Assembly (NCBI RefSeq): GCF_002900365.1
Contig: NZ_CP025979.1
Location: forward strand, 3,534,001-3,598,000
From: Escherichia marmotae
GTDB lineage: Bacteria > Pseudomonadota > Gammaproteobacteria > Enterobacterales > Enterobacteriaceae
DNA: 64,000 bases
Direction: 5' to 3'
Shown here in pieces: positions 10,958 to 19,918 of the stretch. Under the pieces are notes generated by a model. It was not told the DNA's origin. It saw only the letters and a list, made by a program, of their open reading frames with translations, and searched no databases. Position numbers and translations under genes: made by a program. Each line of letters starts with the position of its first letter. The stretch's first letter is position 1.

Positions 10958-11068
10958 ATGGGTTTAGTTCAGAATTCATATAGTTAACCAGAAATATTAA
11001 GAAAGGCAGGGCGAAACGAGGAAGAAGCTTTTCGCCCTGGACAACATTCCTGCTGACGGCACTACCAT
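10958..11068. other. rpoC-thiH spacer lacking yjaZ/htrC; holds a perfect hairpin
   Basis: In K-12 the gene yjaZ (htrC) lies between rpoC and thiH. Here only about 240 bases separate the two genes and no coding frame fits. The stretch holds a perfect 10-bp inverted repeat, CAGGGCGAAA at 11007-11016 with TTTCGCCCTG at 11030-11039. No transposon end or target-site repeat is evident. Confidence 0.6.
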
Positions 11069-11103
11069 AAAAAAACGGAAGACTTTCAACAAGTTTCCGT
11101 TTT
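11069..11103 (-). terminator. Terminator downstream of thiH (possible SroH small-RNA region)
   Basis: Read on the minus strand, AACGGAA pairs with TTCCGTT around a CTTGTTGAAAG loop, followed by seven T. It lies about 50 bases past the thiH stop and should end the thiCEFSGH transcript. K-12 has a small RNA called SroH mapped near this junction. I cannot tell from sequence alone whether a separate RNA is made here. Confidence 0.75.
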
Positions 11104-11151
11104 CCATCTTTCGTAACTGCTCGGAATAAATTTATGTTCTTACATTCAGTT

Positions 11152-12285
11152 TCAAAACCGTTGCGAGGCGCGTCCCAGATAGCTGTCCCAGTCTTTCCAT
11201 ACCGGCTGCAAGCCCTGGGCGGTCAACGCGGCGGCAACAACTTCTGGCCTGCGATCGTCGTGCGGTGAGAATTGTTCCAGTTCAGGGTGACCGTCGGCAT
11301 AGCCACCTGGCTGCGTTTTCGAGAAGGCGCTGACGTTATTTATTGCCAGCGGAATAACGCGATCGCGAAACCACGGTGATTCCCGCGTGGAGAGTGAGAG
11401 TTCAATCTCCGGCGCAAACAGGCGGAAGGAGCAGATGGTTTGCACTAGCTGGCGTTCATCCATAATCGACGCTGGTTCAATGCCGCCAGTACATGGCCGC
11501 AACCGTGGGAAGGAGACAGAGTAGCGGCTTTGCCAGTAATGCTGTTGCAGCCACAGCAAATGCTCGGCAACCATGTAGCAGTCAACGCGCCAGTTGTCGG
11601 AAAGGCCGATTAGCGCGCCAAGGCCTATCTTATCAATCCCCGCACGACCCAGTCGGTCTGGTGTTTCCAGTCGCCAGAAGAAGTCCTGTTTTTTCCCTTT
11701 CAGATGATGGCGGGCATACGTCGCCTCGTGATATGTCTCCTGATAAACCATTACCCCATCCAGACCAAGTTGCTTTAACTCGGCGTATTCCGCTTCTGTC
11801 AGTGGTTGTACTTCCATCTGTAGCGAAGAGAACTGTTCACGCAGGATAGGAAGGTGGCGACGAAAGTAATCCATCCCTACTTTCGCCTGATGTTCACCGG
11901 TGACCAGCAACAGATGCTCAAAGCCCATTGCCTTAATAGCGGCGCTTTCCCTGGCGATGTCTGCTTCATCCAGCGTTTTGCGCTTGATGCGATTGCTCAT
12001 GGAAAATCCACAATAGGTGCAGTCGTTAGCACAAAGATTAGAAAGATAGAGCGGGACGTAGAAGTTGACGGTATTGCCAAATCGTTGGCGTGTCAGACGT
12101 TGCGCCCGTTGGGCCAGTGGTTCCAGATAATCACTGGCGGCAGGTGAGAGCAATGCCATCATGTCGTCGCGGGTGAGTGACGGCGCATTTAGCGCCCGCT
12201 CTACGTCAGCGGCCGTTTTACTGTTGATGCGCAGACGGATGTCGTCCCAGTCCAGTTCTCGCCAGCGATTGCTGAAGGTTTTCAT
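11152..12285 (-). CDS. thiH: 2-iminoacetate synthase (tyrosine lyase)
   Basis: A 377-residue radical-SAM enzyme that splits tyrosine into p-cresol and dehydroglycine (2-iminoacetate), the glycine-derived part of the thiamine thiazole. The radical-SAM cluster motif CANDCTYC gives ligands Cys85, Cys89 and Cys92. It forms a complex with ThiG (known for the family). The ATG overlaps the thiG stop by four bases, so the two are translationally coupled. It is the last gene of the operon. Confidence 0.97.
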   Translation of the reverse strand: MKTFSNRWRELDWDDIRLRINSKTAADVERALNAPSLTRDDMMALLSPAASDYLEPLAQRAQRLTRQRFGNTVNFYVPLYLSNLCANDCTYCGFSMSNRIKRKTLDEADIARESAAIKAMGFEHLLLVTGEHQAKVGMDYFRRHLPILREQFSSLQMEVQPLTEAEYAELKQLGLDGVMVYQETYHEATYARHHLKGKKQDFFWRLETPDRLGRAGIDKIGLGALIGLSDNWRVDCYMVAEHLLWLQQHYWQSRYSVSFPRLRPCTGGIEPASIMDERQLVQTICSFRLFAPEIELSLSTRESPWFRDRVIPLAINNVSAFSKTQPGGYADGHPELEQFSPHDDRRPEVVAAALTAQGLQPVWKDWDSYLGRASQRF

Positions 12286-13052
12286 GCTGAAACCTCCAGA
12301 AATCCGGTCAGTGGGCTGGTGGCATGAGCAAAGCTACTTCGGCTGCCAGGCCCAGCCTGACGCGCCAGCAGGCCAGCTTCTACTGCCAGACGAAATGCTT
12401 TTGCCATGTTGATGGGATCGTCCGCGACGGCAATCGCTGTATTTACTAATACGGCGTCGGCCCCCATTTCCAGCGCCTGCGCGGCATGACTCGGAACGCC
12501 GATGCCCGCATCAACCACCACCGGAACCGTGGCTTGCTGGATAATAATCTCCAGCATGGCGCGGGTTTCCAGTCCCTGATTAGAGCCAATTGGTGCGCCG
12601 AGCGGCATTACCGCCGCGCAACCGACTTCTTCCAGACGTTTGCACAATACTGGATCGGCACTGCAGTAGGGCAGCACGACAAATCCCTGCTGCACCAGTG
12701 TTTCGGCGGCTTTCAGGGTTTCGATGGGATCGGGCAACAACCAGCGGGCGTCAGGGTGAATCTCCAACTTCAGCCAGTGTGTGCCTAACGCCTCACGTGC
12801 CAGGTGAGCAGCGAAAATGGCTTCTTCTGCTGTTTTCGCCCCGGAAGTATTCGGCAGCAGCGTCACACCCGCAGCGATAAGCGGATCGAGGATAGCGTCG
12901 TTGTGCTGGCGCAAGTCGACGCGTTTCATTGCCAGCGTCACCAGTTGACTGCCGGAAGCGCGGATCGCCTCCACCATCAGTTGCGAAGAGGCGAATTTCC
13001 CGGTGCCGGTAAACAGATGTGAATCAAACGTTTTGTCCGCAATACGTAACAT
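12282..13052 (-). CDS. thiG: Thiazole synthase
   Basis: A 256-residue TIM-barrel enzyme that condenses 1-deoxy-D-xylulose 5-phosphate, dehydroglycine and ThiS thiocarboxylate sulfur into thiazole phosphate. Near residue 98 the motif KLEIHPDARWLLPD carries the family's catalytic lysine region, and the phosphate-binding VDAGIGVPSHAA motif lies near residue 183. I start at the ATG at 13052 (MLRIADKTFDSH), one base after the thiS stop. The frame continues 86 codons upstream, but that extension overlaps thiS and is not part of the protein. Confidence 0.96.
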   Translation of the reverse strand: MLRIADKTFDSHLFTGTGKFASSQLMVEAIRASGSQLVTLAMKRVDLRQHNDAILDPLIAAGVTLLPNTSGAKTAEEAIFAAHLAREALGTHWLKLEIHPDARWLLPDPIETLKAAETLVQQGFVVLPYCSADPVLCKRLEEVGCAAVMPLGAPIGSNQGLETRAMLEIIIQQATVPVVVDAGIGVPSHAAQALEMGADAVLVNTAIAVADDPINMAKAFRLAVEAGLLARQAGPGSRSSFAHATSPLTGFLEVSA

Positions 13053-13053
13053 C

Positions 13054-13254
13054 TCACCCCCCTGCAATAACCTGAAAAAGCAGGATCTGGTCGCCATCCT
13101 GCACGATATGTTGCGCCCATTGCTCGCGCGGGACGATTTGTTGATTAATCGCCAGCGCTGCGCCCGCTTGTTGTTGATTGAGTTGCTCCAGCAACTCGTG
13201 AACAGTTTGTCCGGCGGCGAACTGCATCGGTTGATCGTTAAACAGGATCTGCAT
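13054..13254 (-). CDS. thiS: Sulfur-carrier protein ThiS
   Basis: A 66-residue ubiquitin-like protein ending in the required Gly-Gly (FQVIAGG). ThiF adenylates that C terminus and it then carries sulfur as a thiocarboxylate to ThiG. I start at ATG 13254 (MQILFNDQPM), the conventional start, rather than four codons earlier. The reading frame overlaps the 3' end of thiF by 17 bases. Confidence 0.96.
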   Translation of the reverse strand: MQILFNDQPMQFAAGQTVHELLEQLNQQQAGAALAINQQIVPREQWAQHIVQDGDQILLFQVIAGG

Positions 13255-13993
13255 TGCATCCTCCACATACAGGGCATTCTGTGGCGCGGCGCAACGCCAG
13301 GCTGCGCCACTGGTTCGATTTACCGTCGAACAAACGGAGTTCTCCCGCAGGTGTCTCTATATCGCTTAATAACTTAATTGCTTCCAGTGCCTGCAAAGTA
13401 CCCATAACCCCGACCACCGGGCCAACCACGCCCGCCGTGCGGCAGTTGCGTTCAGGCTCCAGGTTATCCGGCCACAGACAGCGATAACACCCCTGTTCCC
13501 AGGGCGGCGTCAGTACCATCAACTGACCACCAAAACCGACCGCGCTGGCGGTGATAAGCGGCGTGTTGAGTGCCACGCAGGCGGCGTTAATCTCCTGGCG
13601 AGTCGCCATATTGTCGGTACAGTCGAGCACCACATCGGCTTGTGCTACCGCATCTTTTAAGGCATGACCCGTTAGCCGTTGTTGTAATGCCATCAGTTGA
13701 ATATCGGGATTCAATTGCGTCAGTCGCTGTTGGCAGACCTGCGATTTCGGGCGGTCGATATCTTCAGTGGTAAAGAGGATTTGCCGCTGCAGATTACTCA
13801 AATGCACATCGTCGTCATCTGCCAGCACCAGAGTTCCGATACCAGCGCCAGCCAGGTACAGCGCAGCAGGCGTACCCAGCCCGCCAAGGCCGATAATCAG
13901 CACCTGGCTGTCGAGCAGTTTTTGCTGGCCTTCAATGGCGATGTCATCGAGCAGGATTTGGCGGCTATAACGCATAAAATCACGGTCATTCAT
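13238..13993 (-). CDS. thiF: ThiS adenylyltransferase
   Basis: A 251-residue E1-like enzyme that adenylates the C-terminal glycine of ThiS before sulfur transfer. Visible features are the nucleotide-binding glycine motif IIGLGGLGTPAALYLAGAG near residue 33, the conserved LDCTDNMATR, and two zinc-type CxxC pairs (CYRCLW near 169 and CPVCGG near 240). The ATG at 13993 (MNDRDFMRYSRQILL) overlaps the thiE stop by eight bases. An upstream in-frame extension of 31 codons runs inside thiE and is not used. Confidence 0.96.
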   Translation of the reverse strand: MNDRDFMRYSRQILLDDIAIEGQQKLLDSQVLIIGLGGLGTPAALYLAGAGIGTLVLADDDDVHLSNLQRQILFTTEDIDRPKSQVCQQRLTQLNPDIQLMALQQRLTGHALKDAVAQADVVLDCTDNMATRQEINAACVALNTPLITASAVGFGGQLMVLTPPWEQGCYRCLWPDNLEPERNCRTAGVVGPVVGVMGTLQALEAIKLLSDIETPAGELRLFDGKSNQWRSLALRRATECPVCGGCNADPV

Positions 13994-14621
13994 CGCCAAC
14001 TCCTGCAATTTCCAACAACTGAGCTGTTGCCGCACGCCAGTCTGTCGCCTGGGTAATGGCACTGACGACGGCGATGCTACCGACACCCGTCGCCATCACC
14101 GCAGGTGCGCGCGCCAGACTGATACCGCCAATCGCCACGGTGGGATAATCAGCCAGGCGCTCAATGTGCCGAGCCAGTTGCGCCAGCCCCTGCGGCGCGG
14201 AAGGCATCTGTTTGGTTTGCGTGGGGAACACATGCCCCAGCGCGATATAAGAAGGGCGTGCTGCCAGCGCGACGTCGATTTCCATGTCATCATGGGTCGA
14301 AACGCCCAGCCGCAGGCCTGCCGCGCGGATAGCGGCGAGATCGGTGGATTGCAAATCTTCCTGCCCCAGATGGACGCCATACGCCTGATGCCTGATCGCC
14401 AGTTGCCAGTAATCGTTGATAAACAGTCGTGCGTTATAGCGGTGACCCAGTTCAATTGCCGCTACGACATCAGCTTCCACCTCTTCATCGCGCTGATCTT
14501 TAATGCGTAGCTGGAGGGTGCGCACGCCCGCGTCCAGCATGCGTTCGATCCACTGCACACTGTCCACTACTGGATACAGCCCTAAACGAAAAGGTACACG
14601 AGGAAAATCAGGCTGATACAT
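13986..14621 (-). CDS. thiE: Thiamine-phosphate synthase
   Basis: A 211-residue TIM-barrel enzyme joining hydroxymethylpyrimidine diphosphate and thiazole phosphate to thiamine phosphate. Family motifs seen are LQLRIKDQ, LFINDYWQLA, GVHLGQEDL and the phosphate-binding AIGGISLARA. Two ATG codons in tandem (14624 and 14621) could start it. The first overlaps the thiC stop as ATGA, the second gives the conventional 211-residue length. Either way translation is coupled to thiC. Confidence 0.96.
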   Translation of the reverse strand: MYQPDFPRVPFRLGLYPVVDSVQWIERMLDAGVRTLQLRIKDQRDEEVEADVVAAIELGHRYNARLFINDYWQLAIRHQAYGVHLGQEDLQSTDLAAIRAAGLRLGVSTHDDMEIDVALAARPSYIALGHVFPTQTKQMPSAPQGLAQLARHIERLADYPTVAIGGISLARAPAVMATGVGSIAVVSAITQATDWRAATAQLLEIAGVGDE

Positions 14622-16516
14622 CATGCTTCCTCCTTACGCAGGTAGATTTCTCCGCCTCTGGCGCGGAAGTTCTCCGACATATCCGCCATTCCTACTTCAA
14701 TGGTTTGCGCGGCGGCATAATCGCGCACTTCCTGGCTGATTTTCATCGAGCAGAATTTCGGTCCACACATCGAGCAGAAATGGGCGACCTTGCCAGACTC
14801 TTGCGGCAGGGTTTCATCGTGGTAAGCACGGGCGGTAAACGGATCGAGGGCCAGATTAAACTGGTCTTCCCAGCGAAATTCGAAACGGGCTTTCGACATG
14901 GCGTTATCGCGAATTTGTGCGCCCGGATGCCCCTTTGCCAGGTCGGCGGCGTGGGCGGCAATCTTATAGGTGATAAGTCCCTGCTTAACGTCTTCTTTAT
15001 TGGGCAGACCCAGGTGCTCTTTTGGCGTTACGTAGCAGAGCATCGCGCAGCCAAACCAGCCAATCATCGCTGCGCCAATCCCCGAAGTGAAATGGTCATA
15101 GCCCGGCGCAATGTCGGTAGTCAGCGGCCCGAGGGTATAGAACGGTGCTTCGTGGCAGTGCTCTAACTCCTCGGTCATATTGCGGCGAATCATTTGCATC
15201 GGCACATGCCCGGGGCCTTCAATCATCACCTGCACGTCATATTCCCAGGCGATTTTGGTCAGTTCGCCCAGCGTATGCAGCTCGGCAAACTGTGCTTCAT
15301 CGTTAGCATCCTGAATCGAACCGGGACGCAGGCCATCGCCCAGCGACAGCGAAACGTCATAAGCGGCGCAGATTTCACAAATTTCGCGGAAGTGTTGATA
15401 GAGGAAGTTTTCCTGATGATGGGAGAGGCACCATTTCGCCATAATCGAACCGCCGCGCGACACAATACCGGTCAGACGTTTAGCGGTCATTGGCACGTAG
15501 CGCAGGAGAACGCCCGCATGAATCGTGAAGTAATCCACACCTTGCTCGGCCTGTTCCAGCAGCGTGTCTCGGAACGTTTCCCAGGTAAGATCTTCAGCGA
15601 TCCCGTTAACCTTTTCCAGCGCCTGATAGATCGGCACAGTACCGATCGGCACCGGGCTGTTGCGCAAAATCCACTCGCGGGTTTCGTGAATATAGCGACC
15701 GGTAGAGAGATCCATCACAGTATCCGCTCCCCAGCGCGTGGACCACACCAGTTTTTCCACTTCTTCTTCAATGGAAGAGGTGACCGCTGAGTTGCCGATA
15801 TTGGCATTCACTTTCACCAGAAAGTTGCGACCAATGATCATTGGCTCAGATTCCGGATGATTGATATTGGCGGGGATAATGGCGCGTCCGGCAGCGACTT
15901 CGTCACGGACAAACTCCGCGGTGATATTTTCCGGCAGGCGAGCACCAAAGCTCATACCCGGATGCTGGTGGCGCAAAACTTCGCTACGGATGCGCTCGCG
16001 CCCCATGTTCTCGCGAATGGCGATGAACTCCATCTCCGGCGTGATGATGCCCCGGCGGGCGTAGTGTAACTGCGTAACGCGATGGCCTGCTTTGGCGCGT
16101 TTTGGCGTTAATACGCCGCTAAAACGCAATTCATCGAGGCCATCATCCGCCAGTCGCGCTTTAGTGTAATCGGAACTGCGAACGGTGAGTGCTTCAGTGT
16201 CGCCGCGTGCATCGATCCACGGCTGGCGCAGTTTTGCCAGCCCTTGCTGTACGTTAATCGCGATTTGCGGGTCGCCATACGGGCCGGAGGTATCGTAGAC
16301 CGGAATCGCTTCATTTTCTTCGTACTGTGGCTGTTCTTTGCTGCCGCCGATTAGCGTCGGGCTAAGCTGGATCTCACGCATCGGCACGTGCACGCCAGGA
16401 TGTGTGCCGGTGATGTAAATCCGTTTTGAGTTGGGAAAGGCGGTGCCTTCCAGGGTATCGATAAAATGTTGGGCCTGGGCGCGTTGCTCGCGGCGGGTCA
16501 GTTTTGTTGCAGACAT
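14621..16516 (-). CDS. thiC: Phosphomethylpyrimidine synthase
   Basis: A 631-residue protein of the normal E. coli ThiC length. It is a non-canonical radical-SAM enzyme that rearranges aminoimidazole ribotide into 4-amino-5-hydroxymethyl-2-methylpyrimidine phosphate. The C-terminal cluster motif CSMCGPKFC gives cysteines at about residues 581, 584 and 589. It is the first gene of the minus-strand thi operon. The TPP riboswitch in its leader is about 90 bases upstream of the ATG, so expression should fall when thiamine diphosphate is abundant. Confidence 0.97.
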   Translation of the reverse strand: MSATKLTRREQRAQAQHFIDTLEGTAFPNSKRIYITGTHPGVHVPMREIQLSPTLIGGSKEQPQYEENEAIPVYDTSGPYGDPQIAINVQQGLAKLRQPWIDARGDTEALTVRSSDYTKARLADDGLDELRFSGVLTPKRAKAGHRVTQLHYARRGIITPEMEFIAIRENMGRERIRSEVLRHQHPGMSFGARLPENITAEFVRDEVAAGRAIIPANINHPESEPMIIGRNFLVKVNANIGNSAVTSSIEEEVEKLVWSTRWGADTVMDLSTGRYIHETREWILRNSPVPIGTVPIYQALEKVNGIAEDLTWETFRDTLLEQAEQGVDYFTIHAGVLLRYVPMTAKRLTGIVSRGGSIMAKWCLSHHQENFLYQHFREICEICAAYDVSLSLGDGLRPGSIQDANDEAQFAELHTLGELTKIAWEYDVQVMIEGPGHVPMQMIRRNMTEELEHCHEAPFYTLGPLTTDIAPGYDHFTSGIGAAMIGWFGCAMLCYVTPKEHLGLPNKEDVKQGLITYKIAAHAADLAKGHPGAQIRDNAMSKARFEFRWEDQFNLALDPFTARAYHDETLPQESGKVAHFCSMCGPKFCSMKISQEVRDYAAAQTIEVGMADMSENFRARGGEIYLRKEEA

Positions 16517-16604
16517 AGCTCATTCCAAAAGTTAAGGACGTGGCTTGTCAGACGACGGATGAAGCAAGAGATGATCGCCGCAAAGGCGATGCAATAGCAG
16601 ATTA

Positions 16605-16693
16605 ACTCTTGTTCCCTTCGCAGGTATTAGCCTGATCAGGTTCCGCGGATCCCGAATGAACGGTCTCAGCCAGTTAAGGCACTCCGACAAGAA
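16605..16693 (-). promoter_or_regulatory. TPP riboswitch (THI box)
   Basis: On the minus strand the leader contains the conserved CTGAGA (within GGCTGAGACC) and ACCTGATC and CGAAGGG motifs in the right order, with flanking complementary ends CTTGTCGG and GGGAACAAG that form the closing helix P1. These are the hallmark elements of the thiamine diphosphate aptamer upstream of thiC. Confidence 0.95.
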
Positions 16694-16747
16694 ATTAGCC
16701 CCGCAAACGGGGCGTTGAATGTAAATTACGCGTTAACAGCGCATAAC

Positions 16748-17224
16748 TCAAGCAAGATGTTTGAGGCGGGCAGCGTCAAGCACCAGCAGAATTAGCTTAT
16801 CTTCCAGCACAAAGCGTGCTTCCAGCGCTTCACCGATGTCAGATAAAACCTGTTGAAACTCAAGATAATTATCATGATCTATGGCGGTTTCCAGACTGGA
16901 ATCGTAGTAATCCATAATCTGCTGCGTGTTGGCTTCCAGTTGCGGCCAAATCTTCGCGGCGCGAGCGAGCTGCCCGTTGCCTTCCAGTTTATGCAGAATG
17001 CGCTCATAAATACTGAAATGCCCGGCAGAAAGGTAATCGACCAGACTCTGGCAAAAATCATCAAGGGCTTTTTCGTTTAGCCTCATGTACGATTCTTTGC
17101 CAGGCTTAATGCCAACCAAATTGTAGTAAGCCACGAGCAGATGCTTACGTACATGTAGCCAGCGATCAACCAGTTTGTTACTTCCTCTGACGTGTTCCGT
17201 CAGGTTATCGAGCTGGTTAAGCAT
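16748..17224 (-). CDS. rsd: Anti-sigma-70 factor Rsd
   Basis: A 158-residue protein, full length. Rsd binds region 4 of sigma-70 and, in stationary phase, frees core polymerase for other sigma factors. It also interacts with SpoT and HPr (known for the family). The sequence starts MLNQLDNLTEHVRG and is mainly helical with no membrane segment. The last residues (ARLKHLA) differ slightly from the K-12 version I recall. It is divergent from nudC with a 93-base intergenic region. Confidence 0.96.
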   Translation of the reverse strand: MLNQLDNLTEHVRGSNKLVDRWLHVRKHLLVAYYNLVGIKPGKESYMRLNEKALDDFCQSLVDYLSAGHFSIYERILHKLEGNGQLARAAKIWPQLEANTQQIMDYYDSSLETAIDHDNYLEFQQVLSDIGEALEARFVLEDKLILLVLDAARLKHLA

Positions 17225-17317
17225 GATTGACTCCGCAAGTTTGTCTTCAAAAACTGCTCAGTGAGAATGTAAAAAACATGTTAAACATGCCAGTGAAGCA
17301 AAGGTAGTGCAAGAGCT

Positions 17318-18091
17318 ATGGATCGTATAATTGAAAAATTAGATCACGGTTGGTGGATAGTCAGCCATGAGCAAAAATTATGGTTGCCGAAGGGAGAATT
17401 GCCATATGGCAAAGCGGCAAATTTTGATCTTGTGGGTCAGCGCGCACTGCAGATAGGCGAATGGCAAGGAGAACCTGTTTGGCTGGTACAACAGCAGCGT
17501 CGCCATGATATGGGCTCGGTGCGCCAGGTTATTGATCTGGACGTCGGGCTGTTTCAATTAGCCGGACGCGGCGTGCAACTGGCGGAATTTTACCGTTCGC
17601 ATAAATACTGCGGATATTGCGGGCATGAAATGTACCCAAGCAAAACCGAATGGGCGATGCTGTGCAGCCACTGCCGTGAGCGTTACTACCCACAAATCGC
17701 TCCCTGCATTATCGTTGCCATCCGTCGCGATGATTCGATCCTACTTGCCCAGCATACCCGGCATCGTAACGGTGTCCATACGGTACTCGCCGGATTTGTC
17801 GAAGTCGGAGAAACCCTCGAACAGGCGGTCGCGCGGGAAGTGATGGAAGAGAGTGGCATCAAAGTCAGGAATTTGCGTTATGTGACCTCTCAGCCGTGGC
17901 CGTTTCCTCAGTCGCTGATGACTGCGTTTATGGCGGAGTATGACAGTGGTGACATCGTGATTGATCCGAAAGAACTGCTGGAGGCGAACTGGTATCGCTA
18001 CGACGATTTACCATTATTGCCACCACCGGGCACTGTGGCGCGCCGTCTGATAGAAGATACGGTGGCGATGTGTCGGGCAGAGTATGAGTGA
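17318..18091 (+). CDS. nudC: NAD(H) pyrophosphatase / RNA NAD-decapping hydrolase
   Basis: A 257-residue Nudix hydrolase that cleaves NADH to NMNH and AMP and removes NAD caps from RNA 5' ends. The zinc site is visible as Cys98, Cys101, Cys116 and Cys119 (CGYC and CSHC). The Nudix box begins at GFVEVGET (Gly159) and contains REVMEESG with the metal-binding glutamates. The NudC-specific SQPWPFPQS motif follows near residue 190. hemE begins 39 bases downstream in the same direction. Confidence 0.97.
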   Translation: MDRIIEKLDHGWWIVSHEQKLWLPKGELPYGKAANFDLVGQRALQIGEWQGEPVWLVQQQRRHDMGSVRQVIDLDVGLFQLAGRGVQLAEFYRSHKYCGYCGHEMYPSKTEWAMLCSHCRERYYPQIAPCIIVAIRRDDSILLAQHTRHRNGVHTVLAGFVEVGETLEQAVAREVMEESGIKVRNLRYVTSQPWPFPQSLMTAFMAEYDSGDIVIDPKELLEANWYRYDDLPLLPPPGTVARRLIEDTVAMCRAEYE

Positions 18092-18130
18092 TGATACACT
18101 GACCGCCTGACGCACTAAGGAACAGCCAAA

Positions 18131-19195
18131 ATGACCGAACTCAAAAACGATCGTTATCTGCGGGCGCTGCTGCGCCAGCCCGTTGATGTCACTCCAGTAT
18201 GGATGATGCGCCAGGCGGGTCGCTACCTACCGGAATATAAAGCTACTCGCGCTCAGGCGGGCGATTTTATGTCGTTGTGCAAAAACGCCGAGCTGGCGTG
18301 CGAAGTCACCTTGCAGCCGCTACGTCGCTATCCGCTGGACGCGGCGATTCTGTTTTCCGATATTCTCACCGTTCCGGATGCAATGGGGTTAGGACTCTAT
18401 TTTGAAGCCGGAGAAGGCCCGCGATTCACCTCGCCAGTCACCTGTAAAGCAGACGTCGATAAACTGCCGATTCCGGATCCGGAAGATGAACTGGGTTACG
18501 TGATGAACGCAGTACGTACCATTCGTCGCGAACTGAAAGGCGAAGTACCACTAATTGGTTTTTCCGGCAGCCCGTGGACGCTGGCGACCTACATGGTGGA
18601 AGGCGGTAGTAGCAAAGCTTTCACCGTGATCAAAAAAATGATGTATGCCGATCCGCAAGCGCTGCATGCGCTACTCGATAAATTGGCGAAAAGCGTCACC
18701 CTGTACCTGAACGCGCAAATCAAAGCCGGTGCGCAAGCGGTGATGATTTTCGACACCTGGGGCGGCGTGCTCACCGGACGTGACTATCAACAGTTCTCGC
18801 TCTACTACATGCATAAAATTGTCGATGGGTTGCTGCGTGAAAACGACGGCCGCCGTGTGCCGGTAACACTGTTTACCAAAGGCGGTGGACAGTGGCTGGA
18901 AGCGATGGCGGAAACTGGTTGCGATGCGCTGGGTCTCGACTGGACAACGGATATCGCTGATGCGCGCCGCCGCGTGGGTAATAAAGTCGCGTTGCAGGGC
19001 AATATGGACCCATCGATGCTGTATGCGCCGCCAGCCCGCATTGAAGAAGAAGTGGCGACAATTCTTGCCGGTTTCGGTCATGGTGAAGGTCATGTCTTCA
19101 ACCTTGGTCACGGCATTCACCAGGATGTACCGCCAGAACATGCCGGTGTCTTTGTGGAGGCAGTACATCGGTTGTCCGAACAGTACCACCGTTAA
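18131..19195 (+). CDS. hemE: Uroporphyrinogen decarboxylase
   Basis: A 354-residue enzyme of haem synthesis that removes four carboxyl groups from uroporphyrinogen III to give coproporphyrinogen III. The signature PVWMMRQAGRYLPEY lies near residue 22 and the second signature GFSGSPWTLATYM near residue 145. The start follows AAGGAAC. nfi begins nine bases after the stop, so nudC-hemE-nfi look co-transcribed. Confidence 0.97.
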   Translation: MTELKNDRYLRALLRQPVDVTPVWMMRQAGRYLPEYKATRAQAGDFMSLCKNAELACEVTLQPLRRYPLDAAILFSDILTVPDAMGLGLYFEAGEGPRFTSPVTCKADVDKLPIPDPEDELGYVMNAVRTIRRELKGEVPLIGFSGSPWTLATYMVEGGSSKAFTVIKKMMYADPQALHALLDKLAKSVTLYLNAQIKAGAQAVMIFDTWGGVLTGRDYQQFSLYYMHKIVDGLLRENDGRRVPVTLFTKGGGQWLEAMAETGCDALGLDWTTDIADARRRVGNKVALQGNMDPSMLYAPPARIEEEVATILAGFGHGEGHVFNLGHGIHQDVPPEHAGVFVEAVHRLSEQYHR

Positions 19196-19204
19196 GGAGT
19201 GATT

Positions 19205-19876
19205 ATGGATCTCGCGTCATTACGCGCTCAACAACTTGAACTGGCCTCTTCTGTGATCCGCGAGGATCGACTCGATAAAGATCCTCCGGATCTGATCGCC
19301 GGAGCCGATGTTGGGTTTGAGCAGGGCGGAGATGTGACGCGAGCGGCGATAGTGCTGCTGAAATATCCCACTCTTGAGCTGGTGGAGTATAAAGTGGCTC
19401 GCATCGCCACCACCATGCCTTACATTCCTGGTTTTCTTTCCTTCCGCGAATATCCTGCGCTGCTGGCAGCGTGGGAGATGCTGTCGCAAAAACCGGATTT
19501 AGTGTTTGTCGACGGTCATGGGATCTCGCATCCGCGTCGTCTTGGCGTCGCCAGTCATTTTGGCTTATTAGTCGATGTGCCAACCATTGGCGTGGCGAAA
19601 AAACGGCTATGCGGTAAATTCGAACCACTCTCCAGCGAACCGGGCGCACTGTCGCCGTTGATGGACAAAGGCGAGCAACTGGCCTGGGTCTGGCGTAGCA
19701 AAGCGCGCTGTAATCCGCTGTTTATTGCTACTGGTCATCGGATCAGCGTGGATAGCGCGCTGGCGTGGGTACAACGCTGCATGAAAGGCTATCGTCTGCC
19801 AGAACCAACGCGCTGGGCGGATGCTGTGGCCTCGGAACGTCCGGCGTTCGTGCGCTATACAGCAAATCAGCCCTAA
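19205..19876 (+). CDS. nfi: Endonuclease V (deoxyinosine 3' endonuclease)
   Basis: A 223-residue repair enzyme that nicks DNA at the second phosphodiester 3' of deoxyinosine. The family motif GADVGFEQGG carries the catalytic Asp35 region, MPYIPGFLSFREYPA is the conserved PYIPG wedge near residue 82, and VDGHGISHPRRLG follows near 110. I start at ATG 19205 with AAGGAG upstream. An in-frame GTG two codons earlier is less well placed. Confidence 0.96.
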   Translation: MDLASLRAQQLELASSVIREDRLDKDPPDLIAGADVGFEQGGDVTRAAIVLLKYPTLELVEYKVARIATTMPYIPGFLSFREYPALLAAWEMLSQKPDLVFVDGHGISHPRRLGVASHFGLLVDVPTIGVAKKRLCGKFEPLSSEPGALSPLMDKGEQLAWVWRSKARCNPLFIATGHRISVDSALAWVQRCMKGYRLPEPTRWADAVASERPAFVRYTANQP

Positions 19877-19918
19877 TTCAGGTAAACTGCGGATAATTTC
19901 CGTATTTGAGAACTCAAC

